From the IMG/VR virus record IMGVR_UViG_3300028800_000175, positions 1 through 41,358 of that record: a DNA stretch of 41,358 bases. One strand, given 5' to 3'. The notes under the pieces are model-generated. The model was not told where the DNA came from and did not search any database. It was given only the letters and a program-made list of their open reading frames with translations. Of the stretch, positions 34,001-41,358 are shown piece after piece. Source of the DNA: a virus. The translations under genes and the position numbers were made by a program. How positions within the stretch are numbered: position 1 is the first letter of the stretch; each line of letters starts with the position of its first letter.

Positions 34001-34330
34001 GGGGGGCCCGCCCAGATAACCAACCCGCTGGCCATCGCTCAGCAGGCTGACAGTGCTGAAAACACTCTGTCTCAAAATTGGCAGAACTTCGGTGCGTCCG
34101 TGAAGAACAACGCTACGAGGGCCCAGCTTGTGCAGTCCATCACCGGCTACAACAGCCAGATCGCAAGCCTTCAATCGGCCATCAACAGCTTGTCTCAGCC
34201 AGGCACCGTCACTCCTGGGAACAAGCAGCAGACGATCCAGAATCTCCAGAACCAGCTCAACCAGACCAAGCAGCTACTCGCAAACGCGCAGGCTCAGCTT
34301 GCGCAGCTCCCGCCCGCAACAACCCCTTGA
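31022..34330 (+). CDS. Baseplate hub protein with long C-terminal extension
   Basis: 1,102 residues; ATG 31022 overlaps the previous stop (TAATG) and follows AAGG at 31014-31017. Residues 1-510 carry the pattern of gp27/XkdQ-like hub proteins: SVQVDLSIDSVPGSASFNLSIP near 52-75, repeated beta-barrel strands, IWYVSGISHNIAYGG and TSLTLTARRKKF near 470-500. Such proteins form the trimeric hub that holds the spike below the tube. A CPVC pair sits at residues 37-40 with no second pair nearby, so metal binding would need a partner chain. Residues 520-1,100 are unusual: Pro/Gln-rich linkers, a beta segment with LTVNGLSG, and a Gln/Asn-rich coiled coil near the end (IASLQSAINSL, NQLNQTKQLLANAQ). The extension's role is unknown. 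Confidence 0.75.
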   Translation: MARSPFQGTYVNGIRPTVVTAPDTIVVINGNSDVIGCPVCNKSFPINKYITSVQVDLSIDSVPGSASFNLSIPRHAVDDFFFDSSPILCPMMEVEIYTKGHFLVEGLPQYYPIFWGLITEVNDSYSGGEHTVSVHCADILKWWEVCKMATNSAYTSPHPGGMGMSLFGNAFFGCNPYDIIWTLAQQSFGDIIVGTGGLVAQYRESGAQANLFNGIFADLAVYWEERFQRIRSGLMLYAANGTAVRGDVLNEQVQTGKVQIGRHWVAKSIAQAMGGPNSGQTVFDPTDEEVVAFRSNLNLDVPLWNSEYQTKLELATAAKESIGFEFYMDVDGSVVFKPPFYNLDVLGNKPLSWIQDIDIIDWYFSASESEVVTQIVIQGSYGGNVDYGFGQELTPMTSVTDYHLLRQYGWRTQTLNSEFLGDNNKMFYVGMDMLDRWNARRNRATVTIPIRPELRLGFPVYIAPRDEIWYVSGISHNIAYGGRATTSLTLTARRKKFIAPQGIGTLTLGKAGGQAPPATPAQPNVTYTNSQLSHSTFDLKMGSSATFPPTPPQPTGNQNNPYAPLVLRNKKTGRLVGYPNAVMMFTRSFQGTTDQTGQAAGQRAQGSSNPDILPANAKRFKNTLDQTASQVLTPFTAANTDTRVREQYLNNRYQYGLNSAGTYVYAFDKGDIIKELLLFPNTNLTVNGLSGTKLQGASSVIRPVSDERGFEVIGVFRYGRGVVLRDGNLVVQGQGQKNSMAKVSEQTALGGDLYATLNAQSQGITSFTNASLNPAAALATLTPEDLQTAGFTNPDTGTQQYYTPPTQGAYPMLGDPSSNTYGSPQQKGLPASAEAGQLSTGLTLYELAPKIDGAQTDYDCACLLGRSDLAFIASGNGYSVKTLSMPSAATPDQANLAPATASATNAPVPVVDTQSVPMSQAQVENTIDTFLYNLYNQLDQVHQQYENALRGNPTNLDPSQQSLISQSDQELVQNVEFGTQGGGFANISPPYGPGGPAQITNPLAIAQQADSAENTLSQNWQNFGASVKNNATRAQLVQSITGYNSQIASLQSAINSLSQPGTVTPGNKQQTIQNLQNQLNQTKQLLANAQAQLAQLPPATTP

Positions 34331-34338
34331 GGATGTAA

Positions 34339-36549
34339 ATGCCGCCGTTCATTCGACCGCCCGGGGCTCCGATGCCCCGAGAAGCCACGCAGAGGAAGGA
34401 CTCGAAGTTCTCGGACAGCGGGGATCCGTTTGGCATCAAGGTCGCGCTCATCACACGGGTGGACGAGATCAACATGCTGGCGGATCTCAAGATCCTCACG
34501 GGTGGAGGAGACCACTACGAGGTCGATCTGTCGCAAGCGATGTGCGGTCCCCGTAGCTTCTTTGGCGGGATACCAGAGGTCAACTCTCTCGTCATCCTCG
34601 GGTACAGGCGCAAGAGCGACAAGATCTACCAGGGCGTCATCCTCGGCTACTTGCCGATGGCTGCACGGCTCGCGCTCAACTTCGATCCGATGGCCCCCAC
34701 GGATCCTTCCGCCGTGGACCCCAGCGATGTAGCCTATCTCAACAAGTTCCTCGGGCCGACGGTTCGTTACAAGCGCCTGAGGCTGCGTCCTGGTGACGTA
34801 GGGGCCATGTCCTCGTCGGGCGCGGAGATGGCCCTCACCAAGGATGCCAAGTTCGTCAACCGCGCGGGAGACTTCGTCGAGCTGCGTGACGTGGACCGGA
34901 CCTTCATCACACAGGCGATCCATAGGGTCGAGAACACCTCTGGCGTCCACGAGATTGCGGGCCCCATTCGACGTGGACAGGCCTACCTTCCGCCGGACAT
35001 CTTCCAGAAGGACGGGGTGACGCTGCAAACGACGGCTAACCGGTACTTCGGTGCCACTGATCTTCAGGCCATCGGTCCGGACGTGAACAACGGTCCGAAC
35101 AAGTACGCAAACTCCAACGGCAAGGTGCTCGGTTTCTTCAACGACGTGACGGACTACCCACCTGTCACATACAACAACGGCCGCCGAGTCTTCTATCCGG
35201 CTACGAACGTCGGGGTCTCATTCGAGGACCCTAGTACCGCACTGGGTGCGATCCCCTTCACAGAGCGACGCGTCGAGATCTCGCACACGACAGACGCCTC
35301 GCAGGAGGTCCGCGACGAGATCGACGGCTTCCAGATGACGCAGGTCCGTCGCTACATCGAGCTGGCGATGGGGACTGTCGTGGGCAACGACGCCTTGTCT
35401 GGCAACGGTATGCGGCAATATGCCGAGATGCTCAAGCCGCACATCTTCGACGACACCTGGTCGGACTCGAAGGACCCCGGCAAGTTCAAGATGGACGTGG
35501 TCCCGCGTCTGCCGACGGAGCCGGACCTCGAATCGAACACCACCGCAGGTGCGTTCTTCTTCCAGATCAACCCGCCCGCGCAGCAGGACAAGATCGACCC
35601 TTTCTCGTGCTCGATCTCCAAGCAGGGCAAGCTGTTTCTCAGCGTCCCAGGCTCTGTTGTCGAGCGATACCCCAGTGGCTCCAAGAACGTGAGCGCTGAG
35701 GTTACGATGGGCGGCGCGCTCAAGATGTTCCTTGGGGCAGAGACATCTCTCGGGGCTTCGCTCATTGCGGACTTCGCGGGGGGCATCAAGGCTCGCATCG
35801 GGCACCTGGCATCAGGGCAGTCGATTGACGTGGAGTACGACTGCCCCGTGAGGGTCACGCATGCTGGTTCTGCCGCAGACGATCTGGGTCAGGCCATCGC
35901 GCTCGATACGACTGTCTCAGGCAACGAGAACAAGGTGCTGACCGGAGATTACATACTCAACGCCTACGGGCAGATCGTCGAGACGGCCAACGGTCGGCAC
36001 GCCATCAAGGCCGACAGCATCTCGCAGTCCTGTTCGAGCGCCTACACGGGCAACTTCGGTGGCTACCAGCTCACGTCTTCGGACAAGTCCTTCATGACCT
36101 ACGCCTTGATCGTCACGAAGACCATCGTGGCCGGTGGAGAGATCTCGACGATCTTGGCCGGTGCCCTTCTGGATTCCGTGGTCGCAGGCGCCCGCACGTA
36201 TAACACGGCAGCTGGCATCACGACCTTCAACAACGGTGGTGGCGCGTTCGCGATTAACGTCGGGGCGGGGGCGTACACGGTCACTGTTGGAGCTGGCGCC
36301 ATCGCTATGACGGCAGCAGCTGCCGTGAGCATGACGGCGGCCGCCGCTGTGTCGATCACGGCTACGGGATTGGTGACCATCACCTCAGCAGCCGTCGCGT
36401 CTATCGTTGCCCCCCAAATTCTTCTTGGGGGTCCAGCGGCCGTTTGGGGGATCGCTCGTGGCGCCCCCATGATGCCCCCAGGGGCGCCCAGCCTCGATTG
36501 GATCACCGGGCTACCTCTACAGGGCTGCGCCCTCTCAAGGTCGTACTGA
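34339..36549 (+). CDS. Baseplate central spike protein (gp5/VgrG-like)
   Basis: 736 residues; ATG 34339 with GAGG at 34329-34332. The N-terminal 110 residues have OB-fold-like features (FGIKVALITRVDEIN, VNSLVILGYR, VILGYLP), as in gp5/gpV spikes. The middle is a beta-rich domain of unknown type. From about residue 614 to 694 a short-period beta repeat appears: FAINVGAGAYTVTVG, AIAMTAAAAVSM, AAVSITATGLVTI, the regular alternation that builds the triple-stranded beta-helix of contractile-tail needles. The last 40 residues are Pro/Gly-rich. No lysozyme domain is present here, consistent with the hydrolase being a separate protein upstream. The spike trimer would pierce the outer envelope. Its stop overlaps the next ATG. 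Confidence 0.75.
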   Translation: MPPFIRPPGAPMPREATQRKDSKFSDSGDPFGIKVALITRVDEINMLADLKILTGGGDHYEVDLSQAMCGPRSFFGGIPEVNSLVILGYRRKSDKIYQGVILGYLPMAARLALNFDPMAPTDPSAVDPSDVAYLNKFLGPTVRYKRLRLRPGDVGAMSSSGAEMALTKDAKFVNRAGDFVELRDVDRTFITQAIHRVENTSGVHEIAGPIRRGQAYLPPDIFQKDGVTLQTTANRYFGATDLQAIGPDVNNGPNKYANSNGKVLGFFNDVTDYPPVTYNNGRRVFYPATNVGVSFEDPSTALGAIPFTERRVEISHTTDASQEVRDEIDGFQMTQVRRYIELAMGTVVGNDALSGNGMRQYAEMLKPHIFDDTWSDSKDPGKFKMDVVPRLPTEPDLESNTTAGAFFFQINPPAQQDKIDPFSCSISKQGKLFLSVPGSVVERYPSGSKNVSAEVTMGGALKMFLGAETSLGASLIADFAGGIKARIGHLASGQSIDVEYDCPVRVTHAGSAADDLGQAIALDTTVSGNENKVLTGDYILNAYGQIVETANGRHAIKADSISQSCSSAYTGNFGGYQLTSSDKSFMTYALIVTKTIVAGGEISTILAGALLDSVVAGARTYNTAAGITTFNNGGGAFAINVGAGAYTVTVGAGAIAMTAAAAVSMTAAAAVSITATGLVTITSAAVASIVAPQILLGGPAAVWGIARGAPMMPPGAPSLDWITGLPLQGCALSRSY

Positions 36550-37121
36550 TGCCCATCACTCCCCCGGGACTCGCGGCAGTCATCGCTCCGGCACTGATCG
36601 CGACAGGTCATGTTGGTCCTGCTGTCTTTCAGTACGCGTCCGGTGTGGCTGCGGGGGTCTTCACTTACCTGACGGTCCTGGCCAAGGTACTGACTGTCGA
36701 TACAGGGACGATTGGGGTTGGCGCTGGCGTCACCCCCCTCATAGTTCCTACCCCTCTCATTACGGCAGGGCTGACACAAGGCTTTGCGGCACAAGGCATC
36801 GCTGGGCCCATGGCCCCCTTGACTATCTTGGGGCTTTCCATTGGTCTGACAGAGGGCTTTCTCCAGGGAATCATCACGACAACTCATACAACTGTGGGTG
36901 TCGGCGCTGGTGTAGTACGTATCCAAGGAGGTTCTGCCATTCCGGCCATGATCGCGGGTTTCTCATCGGTCGGCATGACCGGTACAGGGGCGGTGCGAAA
37001 GGCCACAGCGATTGGGATCGCACTCGATACTACTTTTGCGGCTTTCACTACAGTGACTCCGATCGCAGGGCCAGCCGGCCCCTCTCCCTCTGTTGGGGTG
37101 GGACAAGGGACCGTCGTATGA
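36549..37121 (+). CDS. Three-repeat hydrophobic protein; candidate spike tip or cap
   Basis: 190 residues from ATG 36549 (TGATG overlap with the spike; AAGG at 36537-36540). Three tandem units of about 60 residues each end in a Gly hallmark: IGVGAG at 55-60, VGVGAG at 116-121 and VGVGQG at 182-187. Earlier in each unit an [I]A-x-G start (LIATG, LITAG, MIAGF) and a hydrophobic helix (VAAGVFTYLTV, LGLSIGLTEGF, AIGIALDTTFAAF) recur. It has no Cys or His pattern of a classical PAAR tip. A monomer with three repeats behind a trimeric spike suggests a pseudo-threefold cap. The alternatives are a small membrane-active protein, given its hydrophobicity, or a hub adaptor. Confidence 0.7.
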   Translation: MPITPPGLAAVIAPALIATGHVGPAVFQYASGVAAGVFTYLTVLAKVLTVDTGTIGVGAGVTPLIVPTPLITAGLTQGFAAQGIAGPMAPLTILGLSIGLTEGFLQGIITTTHTTVGVGAGVVRIQGGSAIPAMIAGFSSVGMTGTGAVRKATAIGIALDTTFAAFTTVTPIAGPAGPSPSVGVGQGTVV

Positions 37122-37140
37122 AGACAGGGATGCAGACAGG

Positions 37141-40100
37141 ATGGGATTCTCGATCACGGGTTATGTGTTGGAGCCCCCGCGCGTAGGCGCGGCGAACTCT
37201 CCATTCACACTGACCCCAGCGAACTTCGAGTCTGACCCCGGCTCGTTCAGCGCCTACTACTCGTCGGCCGAGAACGTTTCCAGGACGGACTACCTCGTCA
37301 CCGTCATGACGGACGGGAAGCTCGCGTCCGCCATCTTCGGCTGGACCAAGAACGAAGGGTTCAGCGTCGAGGGTGCTGCTATCCAGCGCTTTGCTTATGA
37401 CGGTAAACACCAGCAGTTTCGTCCCCTGCCTGGAAGCGTTCCGCTCAACCTGGGCTTGTTCGGCCCCACGCTCAACTCCTCGCCGGTTTCGGTCCCCGTA
37501 CAGGTCAGCAACACCTCCCTGTCCCCAACCTCGGCACCGTTCCGTCTGTCTCTAGGGACACCTGCTGCTCCGATCCTCACGCTTGTAGTCACGCTCGTCA
37601 CAAGCTTCGGAACCCCTGCCCCGGGTAACGTGGAGCTGATGACGATCGGTTCCACCGCTGGTCAGCTCAACTGGAACTCCAGTGACCTGACGAACCCCTC
37701 GTACCAGGGGCAGACGATCCTCTTTCAGCAGCAGGCGCCGTTCTCTACGCAGCAGTCCGATGGCAACATCGGCCTCATCGGAAACAACTCGCTTCTGCTC
37801 ACCCCGATCCCAGGGACGGGGCAGTACCCGCTTCTACGGATCGGATTCAGCCTCTACCTGCAAGCGATCCCAGTCACGTCGTTCACTACTACGGCCATTG
37901 GCACCGTGCAGTGGAACACCACCACGGGTCTGCTGCACTTCAACTCGACCGACATCACGAGCAACGCCGGTACGCCCATCTACTATGACGGAGTCCTCAC
38001 TGGGGCCAACCTGAGCCTGCCGGTACAGAACTCCCTGGGGACAATCAATGTGTCCTCGAACACATCACCTCAGGGAACCTCTCTGAGCCCCATTCCTGCG
38101 CCGGGCGGGGACATCATCTTCCTCACCACGAGCGCACTCACGGGAACGTTCTCTGTGACCTCAGGAAGCGCAGCTGTCACGGCATCGACTTCTCAGACCG
38201 GCCTTCTGTTCCCAGGTAACCAGATCTCGTTCTCCTCGCAGCCCGGTGTCTTCTACATGGTGCAGACCGTGTTGGGGACGGCCATCACGTTGACGGCCCC
38301 TTACTCGGGCACAACCGCTCCAAGTGCGTCGGCTGCTGTGATCGTCACGCAATTCCAGGAGGCTGTCTCCACACCTGTTGCGGACTTTGACCCTGTAGGC
38401 AAGCAGGGGCAGGTGCAGTACGACTCCACAACAGGTCAGATCCAGTTCTCGCTGGCCGATCGCATCACTTATGGGGGTCAGCCCTTCGAGATGCTCTCCG
38501 GGGACCTCGTCATCGAACGTGGCGTCTCGATGCGCTTCTTCCGGTGCCCCGTGGACCTCGCGGGTACGGACGCGGCCATCAAGGACGTGGCGGCCATCTA
38601 CCAGGTGACGGATGCCACGTTCCAGTCCCCGATCATCCAGATGCCACAGGTGTTCCTGCCTGTCGTTCCGATCGACAACCCTACGTACTCCCCCTACGTA
38701 CAGTACCCGCTTGTGGTGGAGGTCACGCAGGGCACTGGAAGCTTCACCTCCACGAACTTTCCGAACCAGGCAACGACACCCACGGCGGGCCTCGGTTACG
38801 TCCTGAACTTCGACCAGTCCCTGATTCAGTACGCACAGCGCAACAACGCTCAGACGATCCTACTCCCTACGTCCACGGCCGTTGCAGTTCTGCCGAGCCC
38901 TCTGGTCTTCGAGGCCCAGTTGCAGTTCGCCATCGAAACAGCGCCGGGCTCGGGCTTCTACACTTCCTTCACGGAAAGCCCTCCTGGCTCTGGGGTATGG
39001 ACTTCGATCTCTGGTCTGGGAGGTCTGTTCGACACGACTGCGGGTCAGTTCTCGTTCACGCATGTGAACCAGCAAATCGCGATCGGGTCCACGGGCTCGT
39101 TCTCTGGGACCACCTTCACGGATACCAGCGCGACCTTCATCGGAGATGGCCTCGCCCCTGGCATGTTCCTCGCCGTGACGTCAGGTGCGGCGAAGGGTGT
39201 GTACACAACTGGTGGCTCGTTCACACAGACGCATCTCACGACCGACGTTGCAGGCACGACATCCTCGGACCTGGACTATCAGATCTTCGCCTCGAAGGAG
39301 GTACTGGCTGATCGGTTCTTCGGGCTGGTGGAGCTTGTGGACCCGAACACCAAGGTCGAGCGCATCCGTTCGCTCGGCACCATCACAAACTCGCCGCGCT
39401 TGAGCGTGATGCCGAACTTCGTGAACTCGGTGCGGTTCCGTTATGGCAGCGGACCTACCTCCACATTCTCTACGACCGTCAATGTCGTCGCCAATGACGG
39501 GGACTTCTCCTCTCCCAGTTCGTTGTCACAGGGTGTTGTAGAGGTCAGCGCTGCGACAGGTGACCTGAACTTCGCGCAGGTAGATGTAACTGCGGGCGGC
39601 AACGTCTTCTACGTGCTTCTTCTCACGGAAGGCGCGGACTACACGATTGTTCCAGCGCTCGGGACGATCAGCTTCACGATGCGCTTCCTCGCAGGAGAGG
39701 AAGGCCTGGTCACGTACACCTCCACGAACGCGCCTTCTACGGTGATCGTCGAACCGATCACGTTCCTGGTTCGCAAGGAGCTGTGTGAGCCGCATCCGCT
39801 ACCCACAACAACGCTCAAGTTCAACCCTCTTGGGCGTACTGTTGCTACGACTCCCACACAGTCGGTATGGCGCGGCGGTCGTCCCCAGGTCATCCCCACG
39901 CAGTGCATCGTCGATCCTGTCAACTCGACCATCACATTCCAGTCTGACACCATCCTGACCAACGCTCTGCCTCACGGGGCTACCGTGGGTCCGACCGAGA
40001 ACGTCTACATCGACTACTATATCTACCAGGCGATCGGTGGGGAGAAGACGGTGACGGTCTTGCAGCCGCCCGTGAACCTTGCTCAGGTCAACATCGTCAG

Positions 40101-41358
40101 CGATACGAACATCACGGCTCCGGCGGTCGTCCCGGACAACACCTACTTCACGATCTCAGGGGACTACGCGTCGAGCTTTCCCTCCGGCTTCCTGATGCGC
40201 ATCGAACACGACCAGGTGTACCTGATCGGTTCGTCCTCGTATAGCTCTCTAACGGGTCTGACGACCGTGACGCTAGGTGGCAACGAGACCTTCACGGACG
40301 ACTACCAGAACCCGGACCTGTACGTTGCATCCGGTCCTACGCCAACGACCTCTACGGTTTTCGTTCCGTCGTATTTCCAGACAGAGCTTTCTGCGTATCA
40401 GCCTGTTGCGCAGGGGATGAACACCATCACCATCGCGGGCAACCGCAGCTCGTCGTATGAGAGCGGCACCGTCCTGCTCTTCACGACAGGACCGAAGCTG
40501 GACTTCTACGAGGTGACGGGCGTCGTCTATAACGAGACGTCCAACGTCACGAACATCACGATCTCCCGCAACACCGTCCTCCAGTACGACGTCGAGACTC
40601 TGAGCTACTCCGTGCGGCCCATCTTCGAGGCCAGCGCTACGAAGCTCACGACCACCTACGTTCCGGTGCTCACGCAGCCCTACCTGGTCTTCCGACGCAC
40701 GATAGGTCAAGTCGGCACCATCCTAAGCTCCCCCACTGACTACACGATCGACAGCTCCGGCAACGTCACAGTGACGGTGCCCTTGCAGCCCAACGAGGAA
40801 ATCTCGATCTTCTACACGGGCTACGTCTCGGTTCAGGCGGGGCTACACTTTCGGGCGAGCTACACGAACGTCATCGCGCCGAGCAGTGCCAATGGGTTGC
40901 TCAATCAGAACCTGATGGCGAACTACTACACGTACAGCCCGGATAGCTTCTACTACCGGGTTGAGTCGATGACGAACTTCCGAGGGGAGTACTCTCAGGA
41001 GCTGCAACAGGACTCTACGGGCACGACCACAAGTGGCCCGATGACGTCCAACTCCTCGTCTCCTGCCATCTACAACCAGGGTCGGACGTCGATCTTCTTC
41101 AACGAGAACCATCTGGCCAACCAGGACATCATCGCGCGTGGGACGCTCGCCTACTACAACACCATCGTCAACGACTTGGAAGCACTGCTTCAAGCATTCG
41201 ATGGTCGGGTGGTCGGCGATCACGATGGCTTGTTCAAGTTCGATGGGGTCATCGGACGCACGGTCTCCTCACCTGCGAACGCCCTCAACCAGATCGACGA
41301 CCTGGTGAAGGTCTCGCCGTTCCCCCTCCCCGATGGGACAACGCAACCCCTCTACGTG
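37141..41358 (+). CDS. Giant modular virion protein, 3'-partial; likely baseplate or tail peripheral
   Basis: At least 1,406 residues; no stop before the window edge. ATG 37141 is chosen, with CAGGGA ending at 37130 about 10 bases upstream; the frame is open further left, so a longer start such as TTG 37093 cannot be excluded. The sequence is nearly all beta-structure. Three related modules occur near residues 168-240, 252-330 and 420-470 (QLNWNSSDL, VQWNTTTGLLHFN, VQYDSTTGQIQFS). A TSTSQ module at about 341-402 matches one in the tail sheath. Further hairpin modules appear near 835 (ADYTIVPALGTISF) and 1,200 (DYTIDSSGNVTV). A later helical part reads FNENHLANQDIIA and LEALLQAFDGRVVG near residue 1,320-1,360. 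No enzyme motif is seen. Its place after the spike suggests a baseplate wedge or fibre-anchoring protein. Confidence 0.7.
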   Translation, partial: MGFSITGYVLEPPRVGAANSPFTLTPANFESDPGSFSAYYSSAENVSRTDYLVTVMTDGKLASAIFGWTKNEGFSVEGAAIQRFAYDGKHQQFRPLPGSVPLNLGLFGPTLNSSPVSVPVQVSNTSLSPTSAPFRLSLGTPAAPILTLVVTLVTSFGTPAPGNVELMTIGSTAGQLNWNSSDLTNPSYQGQTILFQQQAPFSTQQSDGNIGLIGNNSLLLTPIPGTGQYPLLRIGFSLYLQAIPVTSFTTTAIGTVQWNTTTGLLHFNSTDITSNAGTPIYYDGVLTGANLSLPVQNSLGTINVSSNTSPQGTSLSPIPAPGGDIIFLTTSALTGTFSVTSGSAAVTASTSQTGLLFPGNQISFSSQPGVFYMVQTVLGTAITLTAPYSGTTAPSASAAVIVTQFQEAVSTPVADFDPVGKQGQVQYDSTTGQIQFSLADRITYGGQPFEMLSGDLVIERGVSMRFFRCPVDLAGTDAAIKDVAAIYQVTDATFQSPIIQMPQVFLPVVPIDNPTYSPYVQYPLVVEVTQGTGSFTSTNFPNQATTPTAGLGYVLNFDQSLIQYAQRNNAQTILLPTSTAVAVLPSPLVFEAQLQFAIETAPGSGFYTSFTESPPGSGVWTSISGLGGLFDTTAGQFSFTHVNQQIAIGSTGSFSGTTFTDTSATFIGDGLAPGMFLAVTSGAAKGVYTTGGSFTQTHLTTDVAGTTSSDLDYQIFASKEVLADRFFGLVELVDPNTKVERIRSLGTITNSPRLSVMPNFVNSVRFRYGSGPTSTFSTTVNVVANDGDFSSPSSLSQGVVEVSAATGDLNFAQVDVTAGGNVFYVLLLTEGADYTIVPALGTISFTMRFLAGEEGLVTYTSTNAPSTVIVEPITFLVRKELCEPHPLPTTTLKFNPLGRTVATTPTQSVWRGGRPQVIPTQCIVDPVNSTITFQSDTILTNALPHGATVGPTENVYIDYYIYQAIGGEKTVTVLQPPVNLAQVNIVSDTNITAPAVVPDNTYFTISGDYASSFPSGFLMRIEHDQVYLIGSSSYSSLTGLTTVTLGGNETFTDDYQNPDLYVASGPTPTTSTVFVPSYFQTELSAYQPVAQGMNTITIAGNRSSSYESGTVLLFTTGPKLDFYEVTGVVYNETSNVTNITISRNTVLQYDVETLSYSVRPIFEASATKLTTTYVPVLTQPYLVFRRTIGQVGTILSSPTDYTIDSSGNVTVTVPLQPNEEISIFYTGYVSVQAGLHFRASYTNVIAPSSANGLLNQNLMANYYTYSPDSFYYRVESMTNFRGEYSQELQQDSTGTTTSGPMTSNSSSPAIYNQGRTSIFFNENHLANQDIIARGTLAYYNTIVNDLEALLQAFDGRVVGDHDGLFKFDGVIGRTVSSPANALNQIDDLVKVSPFPLPDGTTQPLYV

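Noticed and set aside
36549-37121. Holin
   Set aside because: It is hydrophobic, but has three regular repeats, no charged C-terminus, no clear paired transmembrane helices, and it overlaps the spike gene in the baseplate cluster.

Overview
The window is a contiguous, single-strand (+) block of virion genes from a large contractile-tailed (myovirus-type) bacteriophage. It is GC-rich with strong G/C-ending codon use, which suggests a high-GC bacterial host; nothing seen allows the host to be named. Every gene I can support reads left to right, genes are tightly packed with many TGATG or ATGA stop/start overlaps, and both window edges cut through large genes. No tRNA, rRNA, CRISPR array, insertion sequence, integrase or attachment site was seen. 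Functional names rest on motif reading, gene order and family knowledge; no database search was run.

Layout. Bases 1-7,500 hold a neck or head-tail-joining region: the 3' part of a proline-rich protein built from about 24 repeats of 30 residues, a helical protein, a neck-type protein sharing a beta-domain with the repeat protein, a fibronectin-III-like protein that looks split by a -1 frameshift near 5,208, a tail-completion-like protein and small proteins. Bases 7,492-11,000 hold an unusual insert: a Dps-like ferritin with the full ferroxidase ligand spacing, an actin/Hsp70-fold ATPase, another conserved structural protein and an FmdB-type zinc-ribbon protein. Bases 11,158-15,660 encode a very large (1,500 aa) tail sheath with several inserted beta-modules, closed by a strong hairpin terminator. 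A UvrD/Rep-type SF1 helicase with a long N-terminal extension follows, then four smaller genes and the putative tail tube (21,618-22,358). After a 177-base leader come two putative tail-assembly chaperones, the tape measure (1,112 aa), two baseplate proteins sharing a domain (one with a GH73-like peptidoglycan hydrolase region), a baseplate hub, a central spike with a beta-helical C-terminus, a three-repeat protein that may cap the spike, and a giant modular protein (at least 1,406 aa) running off the right edge.

How it works together. Neck proteins close the head; sheath and tube form the contractile tail, with chaperones and tape measure setting its length; hub, hydrolase, spike and tip make the puncturing device. 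The helicase, Dps-like protein and actin-like ATPase are not standard parts of such a module and are the most interesting passengers. A pyrimidine-rich motif (about GTTCTCTTAT) recurs in most of the longer gaps between genes and may be a phage-specific regulatory or RNA-processing signal.
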